From NCBI GenBank assembly GCA_027484825.1, contig JAIXSE010000018.1, positions 1 to 64,000 of the forward strand: a DNA stretch of 64,000 nt, in the 5' to 3' direction. This DNA is from Rubrivivax sp. GTDB lineage: Bacteria > Pseudomonadota > Gammaproteobacteria > Burkholderiales > Burkholderiaceae_C. The notes beneath the pieces were generated by a model. The model ran no database searches. It saw only the letters and a list, made by a program, of their open reading frames with translations, and had not been told where the DNA came from. How positions within the stretch are numbered: the stretch's first letter is position 1; every line of letters starts with the position of its first letter. Shown piece by piece: positions 16,112 through 26,091 of the stretch. A program made the position numbers and the translations under genes.

Positions 16112-17263
16112 ATGAAAGACCGTTCAACCGTCGTCGGCCGCCTGCTGGCCTCCGTTCTTCCTACCACTGCGCTGGTCGCGGGCCTGCTGGGCGCTGCCTT
16201 CAGCGCCCAGGCCCAGATCATCGTGGGCCAGACCAATGGCGTGACCGGACAGGTCGCCGCCAGCGTCAAGGAACTGAACCTCGGCGCCAAGCTCTACATC
16301 GACCATGTGAACGCCACCGGCGGCGTCAATGGCCAGAAGATCGAGCTCATCGCCATGGACGATGCCTTCGATCCGAAGAAGACGGCGGCCAATGCCCAGG
16401 CGCTGATCGACAAGAATGCGGTGGCCCTGTTCCTGACCCGCGGCACGCCGCACACGCAGGCGGTCATGCCGCTGCTGGACAAGTACCAGATCCCTCTGGT
16501 GGCCCCGTCCACCGGCGCGATGCTGCTGCACAAGCCGGTCCACCCCTACATCTTCAACGTCCGCTCCACCTACCAGCGGGAATCGGAGCGCGCCGTCCAG
16601 CTGCTGCTGGAAATGGGCAACCAGCGCATCGCTCTGGTCCAGGTGAATGACACCTTCGGCCAGGACGCCGCCACCGGCGCACTCAAGGGCCTGGCCGACC
16701 AGAAGGTCAAGCCGGTCGCCCACATCACCTTCGACCGGGACAAGCCGGATGTGCCCAACCTGGTCAAGCAGGTCATGGCCGCCGACCCGCAAGTGGTGCT
16801 GTTCATCGGCTCCCAGCAACTCGTGGCCGATTGCATCAACAGCATGCGCACGGCCGGTTCGCGGGCCATGGTCTCGACCCTGTCGAACAACGCCTCCGCC
16901 GGTTTCCTGCAACTGCTGGACAAGAACGCGGCCGGCGTGATCGTGTCGCAGGTCTTCCCCAATGAGCGGACCATGACCATGCCGATGGTGCGCGAGATCA
17001 CCGACCTGGTGAAGAAGGCGCCCGAGAGCGGCGGTGTCGTGACGCCGGCCATCATGGAAGGCTTCGCTTCCGCCAAAGTGCTGGTCGAAGCCATCAAGCG
17101 CGCCGGCAAGGATGTCAATCGTGGCACCGTCCACCGGGCCCTGAACGGCATGAGCAAGTACGACCTGGGCGGTCTGGAGATCTCCTTCAGCCCGGGCGAC
17201 CACACCGGCGCGACCTATGCGGACATCGCCATCATCGATCCGCGGGGCCGCTTCCTGCGCTGA
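16112..17263 (+). CDS. ABC transporter substrate-binding protein, branched-chain amino acid type
   Basis: 383-residue periplasmic binding protein of the LivJ/Peripla_BP_6 family. It has a signal peptide over about residues 1–35 ending in AFSAQA, followed by IIVGQTNGVTGQVAASVKEL. Ligand-domain segments include YIDHVNATGGVNGQKIELIA and LVAPSTGAMLLHKPVHPYIF. Family members bind amino acids, amides, aromatic acids or urea, so the ligand is open; the neighbours suggest a purine-related compound is worth testing. No permease or ATPase gene adjoins it, so it either feeds a transporter encoded elsewhere or acts in sensing. A terminator follows. Confidence 0.88.
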   Translation: MKDRSTVVGRLLASVLPTTALVAGLLGAAFSAQAQIIVGQTNGVTGQVAASVKELNLGAKLYIDHVNATGGVNGQKIELIAMDDAFDPKKTAANAQALIDKNAVALFLTRGTPHTQAVMPLLDKYQIPLVAPSTGAMLLHKPVHPYIFNVRSTYQRESERAVQLLLEMGNQRIALVQVNDTFGQDAATGALKGLADQKVKPVAHITFDRDKPDVPNLVKQVMAADPQVVLFIGSQQLVADCINSMRTAGSRAMVSTLSNNASAGFLQLLDKNAAGVIVSQVFPNERTMTMPMVREITDLVKKAPESGGVVTPAIMEGFASAKVLVEAIKRAGKDVNRGTVHRALNGMSKYDLGGLEISFSPGDHTGATYADIAIIDPRGRFLR

Positions 17264-17317
17264 TCTCTGCGCTGATCCCTGCGCTGATCGATCCGCCGTG
17301 ATCCTCTGACCGGCATC

Positions 17318-17347
17318 AAGGCCATCCCCTGCGGATGGCCTTTTTTC
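17318..17347 (+). terminator. Rho-independent terminator after the binding-protein gene
   Basis: AAGGCCATCC-CCTGC-GGATGGCCTT, a perfect 10-bp stem, followed by TTTTTT. It separates the nucleoside region from purL. Confidence 0.95.
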
Positions 17348-17409
17348 TTTCTGTCGTCCTTTGCCAAGGGGCCAGGAGGCTTGTTGCGCGCGTGGCGGCG
17401 CTTCCCTCA

Positions 17410-17437
17410 GGGACAACCCTTCCACCCTGGCTACAAT
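17410..17437 (+). promoter_or_regulatory. Candidate purL promoter
   Basis: GGGACA (17410-17415) and TACAAT (17432-17437) are separated by 16 bp, 54 bp before the purL ATG and downstream of a strong terminator. The -10 is a good match and the -35 partial. No PurR-like operator was recognised. Confidence 0.5.
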
Positions 17438-17491
17438 CATCAGTTCTCCGCCGCGACCCCCCACGGCGCCAGACCCTCAGAGACCAGCTTC

Positions 17492-20400
17492 ATGGCCAGC
17501 ACCACCTCCTCCAAGCATCTGATTCACTTCGAGGGGGGCAATGCCCTCTCGGCATTCCGGGCCACGGCGCTGCTGGCGCGCCTGCAGGCCGTGAGTGACC
17601 GCATCACCGCCGTGCATGCCCGCCATGTGCACTGGGTGTGGACCGACCAGGCGCTGGACGACACCAGCCAGGGCAAGCTGGCCGCGCTGCTGAACTACGG
17701 CGACGCCTACGACGGCCCTTCGGATGGCGCCCTCATCGTCACCGCCCCCCGCCTGGGCACGCTGAGCCCCTGGGCCTCCAAGGCCACCGACATCGCCCAC
17801 AACTGCGGTCTGGCCATCCACCGCGTCGAACGCGTCACCGAATACCGCCTGACCCTGAAGGGCGGCCTGCTGAGCACCGTGACGGCGGGCCTGGCCGGCA
17901 GCACCAAAGCGCTGACCGAACAGGAACTGCTGGCCTGCGCCGAGCTGCTGCACGACCGCATGACCGAAAGCGTCCTGCTGCGCCGCGAAGACGCCGTGCA
18001 TCTGTTCGACGACAAGCAGGCCCAGCCGCTGGCCCATGTGGATGTCATCGGCCGCGGCCGCGCCGCGCTGGACGAAGCCAACGGCGCCTGGGGCCTGGCC
18101 CTGTCGGACGACGAGATCGAGTACCTGGTGAGCGCCTTCCAGCGCCTGGGCCGCAATCCCAGCGACGTGGAACTGATGATGTTCGCCCAGGCCAACAGCG
18201 AACACTGCCGCCACAAGATCTTCAATGCGCAGTTCACCATCGATGGTGAAGCGCAGCCGCTCTCGCTGTTCGGCATGATCCGCAACACCGAGAAGCTCAA
18301 CAGCCAGCACACCGTCATCGCCTATGCGGACAATGCCGCGGTGATGGAAGGCCACAGCATCGAACGCTGGATGGCGGCCGGCGACCAGCGCGCACCGCGC
18401 TACGAAGCCCGCACCGAAACCGCCCATGTGCTGATGAAGGTGGAGACCCACAACCACCCGACGGCCATCTCGCCCCATCCTGGCGCCTCCACCGGTGCCG
18501 GCGGCGAGATCCGCGATGAAGGCGCCACCGGCCGCGGCGCCAAGCCCAAGGCCGGCCTGACCGGCTTCTCCGTCTCCAACCTGCAACTGCCCGGCCTGAG
18601 CGAGCCCTGGGAGCAGAACGCCATCGGCAAGCCGGCCCACATTGCCAGCCCGCTGCAGATCATGACCGAAGGCCCGCTGGGCGGCGCCGCGTTCAACAAT
18701 GAATTCGGCCGTCCTGCGCTGGGCGGCTACTTCCGCGTCTATGAGCAGGACGTGGACGGCATCCGTCGCGGCTATCACAAGCCCATCATGATCGCTGGCG
18801 GCGTCGGCGCCATTCGCGCGGACCTGACCAAGAAGATCGAGTTCCCGGCCGGCACGCTGCTGATCCAGCTGGGCGGGCCCGGCATGCGCATCGGCATGGG
18901 CGGCGGTGCCGCCAGCTCGATGGCCGCCGGCACCAACACCGCCGACCTGGACTTCGATTCCGTGCAGCGCGGCAACCCCGAAATCCAGCGCCGTGCGCAG
19001 GAAGTGATCAACCATTGCTGTGGCCTGGCCGAGCGCAATCCCATCCTGGCGGTGCATGACGTCGGCGCGGGCGGCATCTCCAACGCCTTCCCGGAACTGG
19101 TGAACGATGCCGGCCGCGGCGCCTGCTTCGACCTGCGCAAGGTCCCGCTGGAAGAGTCCGGCCTGGCCCCGAAGGAAATCTGGTGCAACGAGAGCCAGGA
19201 GCGTTATGTCCTGGCCATCGCCCCGGAGAGCCTGCCGCTGTTCCAGAGCATGTGTGAACGCGAGCGCTGCCCGTTCGCCGTCGTCGGCGTGACCACCGAG
19301 CACCGCGAACTGGTGCTGGAAGACGGGCAGGGCGGTGAACGCGCCATCGACATGCCGATGGACGTGCTGCTGGGCAAGCCGCCCAAGATGCACCGCGATG
19401 TGAAGCGGGTGGCCCGCTCCGGCGGCCGCCTCAACCTGGACGGCGTGGACCTGGCCCAGGCGGTGACCCATGTGCTGCGTCATCCGACCGTGGCCTCCAA
19501 GCGCTTCCTGATCACCATCGGCGACCGCACCGTGGGCGGCCTGAGCCACCGCGACCAGATGGTCGGCCCCTGGCAGGTGCCGGTGGCCGATTGCGCCGTC
19601 ACACTGGCCGACTTCAAGGGCTTTGCCGGTGAAGCCATGAGCATGGGCGAGCGCACCCCGCTGGCCTCGGTCGATGCCCCGGCCTCCGGCCGCATGGCGG
19701 TGGCTGAAGCCATCACCAATCTGCTGGCGGCCCCGATCGAGCTGTCCCGCGTCAAGCTGTCGGCCAACTGGATGGCGGCCTGCGGCGAAGCCGGCGAAGA
19801 CGCCGCGCTCTACGACACCGTCAAGGCCGTGGGCATGGAGCTGTGCCCGGCCCTGGGCGTGTCGATTCCCGTGGGCAAGGATTCCCTGTCCATGCGCACC
19901 CGCTGGACGGACAACGGTGAGACCCGTCAGGTCACCGCGCCGGTGTCATTGATCGTGTCGGCCTTTGCGTCGCTGCCGGATGTGCGGGGCACGCTGACCC
20001 CGCAACTGCAGCCGGGCGACACCACGCTGGTGCTGATCGACCTGGGCCAGGGGCGCCACCGCATGGGCGGCTCCATCCTGGCGCAGACGCTCAATCAGTT
20101 CGGCCCGGAAGTGCCGGACCTGGATGATCCCGCGCTGCTCAAGCAGACCGTGGCGGCCGTCAACGCGCTGCGCGCTGAAGGCAAGCTGCTGGCCTACCAC
20201 GACCGCAGCGACGGTGGCCTGTTCGCCGCCGCCGCCGAAATGGCCTTCGCCGGCCAACGCGGGGTGAGCCTGAATGTGGACATGCTGGTCACGGAAGGCG
20301 ACGGCATCAGCGACAGCCGTGCCGACACCGGCGACTCGAAGAACTGGGCCAGCCAGGTCAGCGGCCGCCGCGACGAGCTGACGCTCAAGGCACTGTTCAA

Positions 20401-21508
20401 CGAAGAGCTGGGCGTGGTGCTGCAGGTGGCCACTGGCGACCGTGACGCGGTGCTGCAGACGCTGCGGGCGCATGGCTTGTCCAAGCTGTCGCATGTGGTG
20501 GGCAAGACCAATGACGCGGCCCAGGTGGAAGTCTGGCGCGATGCCAAGAAGGTGTTCGCCGCGCCCTTGCAGCAACTGCATCAGGAATGGGACCAGGTGT
20601 CCTGGCGCATTACGCGCGACCGGGACAACCCCGTCTGCGCGGACCAGGAACATGCACTGGCCGGCGCGCCGGTGGCGGGCCTGCACTGGCAGCCGACCTT
20701 CGATGCGAATGAGGATGTGGCGGCTCCCTTCATCCAGACGGGCGTGCGGCCCAAGGTCGCCATCCTGCGGGAGCAGGGCGTCAATTCGCATGTGGAGATG
20801 GCCTACGCCATGTCACAGGCGGGCTTTGACAGCTATGACGTCCACATGAGCGACCTGCAGGCGGGTGCCGTCGATCTGAGCCAGTTCAAGGGCTTTGTGG
20901 CCTGCGGCGGCTTCAGCTATGGGGACACGCTGGGCGCGGGCGAAGGCTGGGCGCGGTCCATCCTGTTCAATCCGCGTCTGAAGGATGCATTTGAAGGCTT
21001 CTTCGCGCGGCAGGACAGTTTTGCGCTGGGCGTGTGCAATGGCTGCCAGATGCTGGCGGCGCTGTCTCCGATGATCCCGGGCGCGCAGCACTGGCCGAAG
21101 TTCGTGCGCAACCGCAGCGAGCAGTTCGAGGCGCGTCTGGCGCAGGTCGAAGTGCTGGAGTCCCCCAGCCTGTTCTTCCGGGGCATGGCCGGTACGCGCC
21201 TGCCGATCGCCGTGGCGCACGGGGAAGGCTTTGCGGACTTCTCGCAGCGCGGTGATGCTGGTCAAGTGATCCGGGCCATGCGGTATGTGGACGGCAAGGG
21301 CCAGGCCACGGAGCAATATCCGCTGAATCCGAACGGCAGCCCGGGCGGCCTGACGGCAGTGACCACGGCCGATGGCCGCTTCACCGCGCTGATGCCGCAT
21401 CCGGAGCGGGTGTTCCGCAACATCCAGATGAGCTGGACCGGCGGCGACACGGCCACCTTCAGCCCCTGGATGCGGATGTTCCGTAACGCCCGCGTCTGGG
21501 TGGGTTGA
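17492..21508 (+). CDS. purL: Phosphoribosylformylglycinamidine synthase
   Basis: 1338-residue large-type FGAM synthase, fourth step of de novo purine synthesis. The N-terminal PurS-like part, the linker (with [20 protein letters not shown]), two AIRS-like halves ([31 protein letters not shown]) and the C-terminal glutaminase domain (about residues 1080–1338) are all present. The glutaminase nucleophile is in [13 protein letters not shown] and its partner histidine in [10 protein letters not shown]. The start ATG at 17492 matches the family start; earlier in-frame codons lie over the promoter. The single-chain form is standard for beta- and gammaproteobacteria. Confidence 0.97.
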   Translation: MASTTSSKHLIHFEGGNALSAFRATALLARLQAVSDRITAVHARHVHWVWTDQALDDTSQGKLAALLNYGDAYDGPSDGALIVTAPRLGTLSPWASKATDIAHNCGLAIHRVERVTEYRLTLKGGLLSTVTAGLAGSTKALTEQELLACAELLHDRMTESVLLRREDAVHLFDDKQAQPLAHVDVIGRGRAALDEANGAWGLALSDDEIEYLVSAFQRLGRNPSDVELMMFAQANSEHCRHKIFNAQFTIDGEAQPLSLFGMIRNTEKLNSQHTVIAYADNAAVMEGHSIERWMAAGDQRAPRYEARTETAHVLMKVETHNHPTAISPHPGASTGAGGEIRDEGATGRGAKPKAGLTGFSVSNLQLPGLSEPWEQNAIGKPAHIASPLQIMTEGPLGGAAFNNEFGRPALGGYFRVYEQDVDGIRRGYHKPIMIAGGVGAIRADLTKKIEFPAGTLLIQLGGPGMRIGMGGGAASSMAAGTNTADLDFDSVQRGNPEIQRRAQEVINHCCGLAERNPILAVHDVGAGGISNAFPELVNDAGRGACFDLRKVPLEESGLAPKEIWCNESQERYVLAIAPESLPLFQSMCERERCPFAVVGVTTEHRELVLEDGQGGERAIDMPMDVLLGKPPKMHRDVKRVARSGGRLNLDGVDLAQAVTHVLRHPTVASKRFLITIGDRTVGGLSHRDQMVGPWQVPVADCAVTLADFKGFAGEAMSMGERTPLASVDAPASGRMAVAEAITNLLAAPIELSRVKLSANWMAACGEAGEDAALYDTVKAVGMELCPALGVSIPVGKDSLSMRTRWTDNGETRQVTAPVSLIVSAFASLPDVRGTLTPQLQPGDTTLVLIDLGQGRHRMGGSILAQTLNQFGPEVPDLDDPALLKQTVAAVNALRAEGKLLAYHDRSDGGLFAAAAEMAFAGQRGVSLNVDMLVTEGDGISDSRADTGDSKNWASQVSGRRDELTLKALFNEELGVVLQVATGDRDAVLQTLRAHGLSKLSHVVGKTNDAAQVEVWRDAKKVFAAPLQQLHQEWDQVSWRITRDRDNPVCADQEHALAGAPVAGLHWQPTFDANEDVAAPFIQTGVRPKVAILREQGVNSHVEMAYAMSQAGFDSYDVHMSDLQAGAVDLSQFKGFVACGGFSYGDTLGAGEGWARSILFNPRLKDAFEGFFARQDSFALGVCNGCQMLAALSPMIPGAQHWPKFVRNRSEQFEARLAQVEVLESPSLFFRGMAGTRLPIAVAHGEGFADFSQRGDAGQVIRAMRYVDGKGQATEQYPLNPNGSPGGLTAVTTADGRFTALMPHPERVFRNIQMSWTGGDTATFSPWMRMFRNARVWVG

Positions 21509-21509
21509 T

Positions 21510-22496
21510 TCAGGCCAGGCCCGACAGCAACTCGTAGGAGCGGCGCCGGGCCTTGGCGTCATGCACGGCGCAGGCGACGATGAATTCGTCGGCGCCGGTC
21601 CGCGCCTGCACTTCCTGCAGGCCGGCCTTGACGGTGGACGGTGAGCCCACAATCGATTCGGCCAGCATGCGCTCCACCTGGAACTGCTCGGACGGCGTCC
21701 AGACGTCATCCATCTGCGCAATCGGGCGGGGCAGCAGGCCTCGCTGGCCGCGCTGCATGCCCAGGAAACGCTGCTGGATCGACGTAAAGAGGTGGCGCGC
21801 CTCGGCATCGGTATCGGCCACGATGATGTTCAGGCCGACGGCCGCATAAGGCTTGGGATGCTTCTCGCTGGGCCGGTATTGGGCGCGGTACATCTCCAGA
21901 GCCTGCATCAACATGGCCGGTGCGAAGTGAGAGGCAAAGGCGAAGGGAAGGCCCATGTACGCTGCCAGCTGGGCCCCGTACAGGCTGGAACCCAGCAGCC
22001 AGATCGGCACTTCCGTGCCTTGTCCCGGCACGGCCCGCACGACCTGACCCGGCGTGGCCGGCGCCAGATAAGCCTGCAGTTCCAGCACGTCTTCGGGGAA
22101 ACGGTCTTCGTGGGCGGTCGACAGATGTCGGCGCAGGGCGCGCATGGTGGGCCCGTCCGTGCCCGGTGCACGGCCCAGGCCCAGGTCGATGCGGCCAGGG
22201 AAGAGGGTGGCCAGGGTGCCGAATTGCTCGGCAATGGTCAGTGGCGCATGGTTGGGCAGCATGATGCCGCCCGACCCGACGCGAATGCGCTCCGTGGCGG
22301 CTGCGATCTGCCCGATCAGCACCGCCGTGGCGGAGGAAGCCACGCCCTCCATGTTGTGATGCTCGGCCACCCAGAAGCGCTCATAACCGAGCCGCTCCGC
22401 CCATTGGGCCAGCGCAATGCTGTCCCGCAGAGCCTGGGCGGGCGAGCCGCCTTCCACCACAAACGCCAGATCAAGAATGGAGAGTTTTGAAGCCAT
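21510..22496 (-). CDS. Luciferase-like (LLM class) flavin-dependent monooxygenase
   Basis: 328-residue bacterial-luciferase-fold oxidoreductase, probably FMN-dependent and of the YhbW/MsnO8 group. Features are [20 protein letters not shown] at the N-terminus, [20 protein letters not shown], then [34 protein letters not shown] and [15 protein letters not shown]. The substrate is unknown. Its stop codon is 1 bp from the purL stop, so the genes converge with no terminator space. Confidence 0.88.
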   Translation of the reverse strand: MASKLSILDLAFVVEGGSPAQALRDSIALAQWAERLGYERFWVAEHHNMEGVASSATAVLIGQIAAATERIRVGSGGIMLPNHAPLTIAEQFGTLATLFPGRIDLGLGRAPGTDGPTMRALRRHLSTAHEDRFPEDVLELQAYLAPATPGQVVRAVPGQGTEVPIWLLGSSLYGAQLAAYMGLPFAFASHFAPAMLMQALEMYRAQYRPSEKHPKPYAAVGLNIIVADTDAEARHLFTSIQQRFLGMQRGQRGLLPRPIAQMDDVWTPSEQFQVERMLAESIVGSPSTVKAGLQEVQARTGADEFIVACAVHDAKARRRSYELLSGLA

Positions 22497-22569
22497 GCCG
22501 CCAGTCTAGGACGGGCGGGGCAGACGCGTCGGCGGCAAGGCTATTGGACTTGTGGTGATCCCTCCGGGG

Positions 22570-24639
22570 TCACTTGGGCTCCTCCACCACGTTCATCGAA
22601 TCCGAGGGTGAGGAGTCGAAGTAGACCCAGTCGTACTTCTTGGGGTCCACCGTGGAGTCACCAGGCGGGTACTGGGCCACCCACGCTTCGTACTCCGGGC
22701 TGGTCCAGGTGGACGTGCCGTAGACATGGGTGTTGCCGTTCGTGGCCCGGTCCGGCTTGCAGTACAGCAGGAAACGCGTCATGCCGTAGTACCGCCCCTT
22801 GGCCCACTGCATCACATTGACCGCGCGTGACATGGCCACGTCGCTGTAGGGATCGCACTGGGTGCCAGGCGTGACGCGCGGGAGACGCACATTGGCGCCG
22901 TTGCGGATGTAGAAGTTGAACTTGTTGTTGGTGGTGTCGATGCTGCCGAGTTTGAAGGTCCTGCCGTTGATCTTGACTTCGTCAGCGGTGACCGAAGATG
23001 AACTGAGCTGGTTCGCGCTCAGCGACTTGGCCTCGACGTTGTGAGCGATCAGGGCGCTGTTCACCCCCATGACCATGTTGCCGTTGACCGACATGACGGC
23101 CGTACGCCCCTGCGTCGGGAGCGACGTGCCCAGGCCCACCACCGCCGTGCTTCCGGCAATCTGCTGACCCTGCACCAGATCGGCATTGGTCAGGTTGTGG
23201 CCGGCCAGGTCCCAGGTCGGGCTGGTGCCGGTGCCCGAGCCACCGCCAGCGGTAGTGCCGGTGTCCGCCACCAGGTTGACGAGGGCGAGGATGCCCGGCA
23301 TGCCCTGCAGGCGGTCGCGCGAGCGGATGGGATTGTCCGATTCCGAATGACCGTACAGGCCCCGCATGACGGTGGTTTCCGCCATCGTGGCCCCTCTCAG
23401 GGTGGACAGCCGTCCGCCGAAGCCGGCGCGCTCCAGCGCTGCGCCCATTTGCGCGGACGCACCGAGCGGCAGCGGGTCGTTGCCGTAGTAATAGGGCTGT
23501 GTGTTGAAGACCACAGACTCAAGCGCGATGTCGGAGCTGCCCTGGCCCGGTGTGGGCGTGGGGGTGGTCGTGGTGCCACCGCTCGTCGCCAGCTTCCCGA
23601 ACTGCCACTGCTCGGGGAACTTTTCCTGCATGTAGCGGCAGTACTGGGAGCCGTTGAAGAAGTACCGGGCCTTGCCTTGCGACACGATGCCGCCGGGTTG
23701 GGTGGCCGACTCAATCTCATCAAGCGTGTAGAGCGGCAGTACTTTGTTCGGGTCGGCCGAATCCACGATGACGAGGCGGTTCTCTCGGCTGTAGTAAGGG
23801 TCTTGCGTGCCGGTCCCGATGGTGGCGGACTCCCCGTTGTAGCAATTGACGCCGTTGATGGTCGGGGGCAGGTCCAGCGCCGCACGCGTGAACGGGGTGG
23901 TGATGACCTGTCGCTTGGCGGCCGTGGTGGTGGCTGCGCTCACGCTGCCGCCTGTGGCGAGATCCACCGAGGGGAACTCCGCAACCAATGGCCCCGTGCC
24001 CGGGGTGCCGCCGGGGCCCGTGGTGGTGTTGGGGACCGGGCGGATCCAGACCGCGATTCGGGCGACGGCCGAGTCACCGGTGGCCAGTTCCTCGACCACC
24101 CCGGGCGAGAAGGGAAGCAGCAATTGGTCGTTGGCCCTCACCAGATTGAGTCGGTTCAGGTCCAGGACTGTCGGCTGAAAACCGTTTTCCACCGTCACAT
24201 CGCCCAGCTTGAGCGAGCACCCGGTGGGGAGTGGCGGCTTCGTTGAGTTGGCGGGACCGCCAAAGACGTACATGGGCTCTGCGCAACTGGCGGGCAAGGC
24301 TTGAATCTGGCGGCCGTATCGCTTCATGTAGCGCTCGGCGCCCTCGCTGATGGTGGCGAGCTGTTCACCGACGGCGACGCCCTGGCGCACGATCTGCGTA
24401 TAACGCAGGCCCGCCAGCAAGGACGCCGACAGGCCGACGATGATGACGCCGGACACCGCCGTTTCCATCAGGGTGAAGCCGCGCTCGCGCAAGGGGCGTC
24501 GGCGACGACCGCGAACGCCGCCCGGGTTGCGATGCTGACGCAAGGGGGACGCGCTGGGCCCGTCCCACACGGTGGGTGAGCGGTGGGCGGACCTGATGTT
24601 GGAGGATGGGGAAGATCGTACTGGCAGGCGTGGTGGCAT
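22570..24639 (-). CDS. Very long type IV pilin-like protein (PilV/shufflon-adhesin-like), orphan
   Basis: About 689 residues from the ATG 24637-24639. A prepilin-peptidase site, RERG|FTLMETAVSGVIIVG, is followed by a hydrophobic helix, so it should be assembled on or near a type IV pilus or secretion pseudopilus. The Arg-rich leader would be about 53 residues, unusually long; a GTG start 33 residues before the cleavage site is possible. The body has Gly/Thr/Pro-rich linkers (GGTTTTPTPTPGQG) and a C-terminal domain with paired cysteines, resembling the constant part and tip of PilV adhesins. No other pilus gene or recombinase is nearby. Function in adhesion is an inference. Confidence 0.7.
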   Translation of the reverse strand: MPPRLPVRSSPSSNIRSAHRSPTVWDGPSASPLRQHRNPGGVRGRRRRPLRERGFTLMETAVSGVIIVGLSASLLAGLRYTQIVRQGVAVGEQLATISEGAERYMKRYGRQIQALPASCAEPMYVFGGPANSTKPPLPTGCSLKLGDVTVENGFQPTVLDLNRLNLVRANDQLLLPFSPGVVEELATGDSAVARIAVWIRPVPNTTTGPGGTPGTGPLVAEFPSVDLATGGSVSAATTTAAKRQVITTPFTRAALDLPPTINGVNCYNGESATIGTGTQDPYYSRENRLVIVDSADPNKVLPLYTLDEIESATQPGGIVSQGKARYFFNGSQYCRYMQEKFPEQWQFGKLATSGGTTTTPTPTPGQGSSDIALESVVFNTQPYYYGNDPLPLGASAQMGAALERAGFGGRLSTLRGATMAETTVMRGLYGHSESDNPIRSRDRLQGMPGILALVNLVADTGTTAGGGSGTGTSPTWDLAGHNLTNADLVQGQQIAGSTAVVGLGTSLPTQGRTAVMSVNGNMVMGVNSALIAHNVEAKSLSANQLSSSSVTADEVKINGRTFKLGSIDTTNNKFNFYIRNGANVRLPRVTPGTQCDPYSDVAMSRAVNVMQWAKGRYYGMTRFLLYCKPDRATNGNTHVYGTSTWTSPEYEAWVAQYPPGDSTVDPKKYDWVYFDSSPSDSMNVVEEPK

Positions 24640-24706
24640 GACAGAAGCGCGGAGGCGCGCGTGATGAGAAGTGCGGCCATGATTCCCCGGGGCGCCGACT
24701 TCAACA

Positions 24707-24735
24707 ATTACAGCAATGTGCTGTGTGCCACCCAA
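24707..24735 (-). promoter_or_regulatory. Candidate promoter of the pilin-like gene
   Basis: On the minus strand TTGGGT (24730-24735) and TGTAAT (24707-24712) are 17 bp apart. Transcription would begin near 24700, leaving a leader of about 60 bases before the ATG at 24639 and arguing against upstream in-frame starts. Confidence 0.45.
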
Positions 24736-24800
24736 AAGTTGAGTGAGAGGTGGGTGAAGCACCCTCTATAGGTGGGGAGGTCGGTGGAGGGCCGACCCGA

Positions 24801-25919
24801 TCACGCGGGGCAGGGGTCCCGGTAGTCCTCGGCAATCTGTCGGAAGCGGTCCTGCACGTGGAGGAAGGCATCCACCACATCGGGGTCGAAGTGAGTGCCC
24901 CGGCCCTGCGCAATCAGTTGCACGGCGGCTTCATGCGGCATCGGCGGCTTGTAGACCCGGCGGGTGATCAGTGCGTCATACACATCGGCCACCGCCATCA
25001 GACGGGCCGGCAGCGGAATGTCTTCGCCGCGCAGGCCCCGCGGATAGCCGGAGCCGTCCCATTTTTCCTGATGGCCGTAGGCGATGTCCTTGGCCGTCTG
25101 CAGGAAGGCCACCGGGGTGCCCAGTTGCCGCTCGGCCTGCTCAATGGCATCCCGCCCGAGCGTGGTGTGGGTCTTCATCACTTCGAACTCGTCCGGCGCA
25201 AACGGACCTGGCTTGAGCAGGATGCGGTCGGGAATGCCCACCTTGCCAATGTCATGCAGCGGCGCTGACTTGAACAGGGTGGCGATGTACTGGTCGGTCA
25301 GCAGTGCGCAGAAGCGCGGATGCTGCCGCAGTGCCTCCGCGAGCGTACGCACGTAATGCTGCGTGCGCCGCAGATGCTGCCCGGTTTCGTTGTCACGGGT
25401 CTCGGCCAGCGAGGCCATGGCGTGAATGGTCACGTCCTGGATGGCAGCCAGCTCGGCGGTGCGTCGCTGCACCTCATGCTCCAGGTAGCTGGCCTTGTCC
25501 CGCAGGAAATCGGCACTGGCCTTGAGTTGCAGATGGGTGCGCACCCGTGCCAGCACCAGCGGCGGGCTGATGGGTTTGGTGATGTAGTCCACCGCGCCCA
25601 ACTGAAAACCGCGGGCTTCGTCCTGCGTGTCCACCCGCGCGGTCAGGAAGATCACCGGAATGTCGCGGGTGGTCGGCTGCGCCTTGATGGCCTGGCAGGT
25701 GTCGTAGCCGTCCATGCCCGGCATCATCACGTCCAGCAGGATGAGGTCGGGCAGCGGCGCCGTCTCCAGCCGCCGCAGCGCTTCATACCCGTCCGCCGCG
25801 GTCACCACGTGATAGTGCATGTCCAGCAGCGCGCCCATCAGGGCCAGATTGGTCGGCGTGTCGTCCACGACCAGAATCGTTGAACGCGGCGCGGTGGCCG
25901 GTTCCTCGTGCAATGTCAT
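24801..25919 (-). CDS. Response regulator with HD-GYP domain (cyclic-di-GMP phosphodiesterase)
   Basis: 372 residues. The receiver domain (about 14–130) has STILVVDDTPTNLALMGALL, phospho-acceptor Asp in LILLDVMMPGMDGYDT and FLTARVDTQDEARGFQLGA. A coiled linker leads to an HD-GYP domain (about 165–360) with APLHDIGKVGIPDRIL and HQEKWDGSGYPRGLRGEDIP. Metal and GYP motifs are intact, so it should hydrolyse c-di-GMP when phosphorylated. RpfG-type proteins of this form control biofilm, adhesion and motility. The partner kinase is not adjacent; the pilin-like gene lies 161 bp downstream. Confidence 0.93.
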   Translation of the reverse strand: MTLHEEPATAPRSTILVVDDTPTNLALMGALLDMHYHVVTAADGYEALRRLETAPLPDLILLDVMMPGMDGYDTCQAIKAQPTTRDIPVIFLTARVDTQDEARGFQLGAVDYITKPISPPLVLARVRTHLQLKASADFLRDKASYLEHEVQRRTAELAAIQDVTIHAMASLAETRDNETGQHLRRTQHYVRTLAEALRQHPRFCALLTDQYIATLFKSAPLHDIGKVGIPDRILLKPGPFAPDEFEVMKTHTTLGRDAIEQAERQLGTPVAFLQTAKDIAYGHQEKWDGSGYPRGLRGEDIPLPARLMAVADVYDALITRRVYKPPMPHEAAVQLIAQGRGTHFDPDVVDAFLHVQDRFRQIAEDYRDPCPA

Positions 25920-26091
25920 GCGGCGCTCCCTGTGTCTGGCCGGGGCGACTGCGGGCCGCCCGAACGTGTGTGGTCCGCCAGCATGCCTGATAGTAGCGGC
26001 GCGAGGGGCTGAGTGGGGACGCTCAGCCCCTGCTGCATAAGGGTTGCCGTCCTACACCTGGGGATAAACGCTCCGCACTACGATCCGGGTC

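Noticed and set aside
17477-19549. A 690-codon minus-strand open frame inside purL
   Set aside because: Antisense shadow of purL with low-complexity Gly/His/Gln composition.
22570-23300. Shufflon-type inversion at the 3' end of the pilin-like gene
   Set aside because: No repeated inverted sites and no site-specific recombinase gene were seen nearby, so resemblance to PilV does not extend to an invertible system here.
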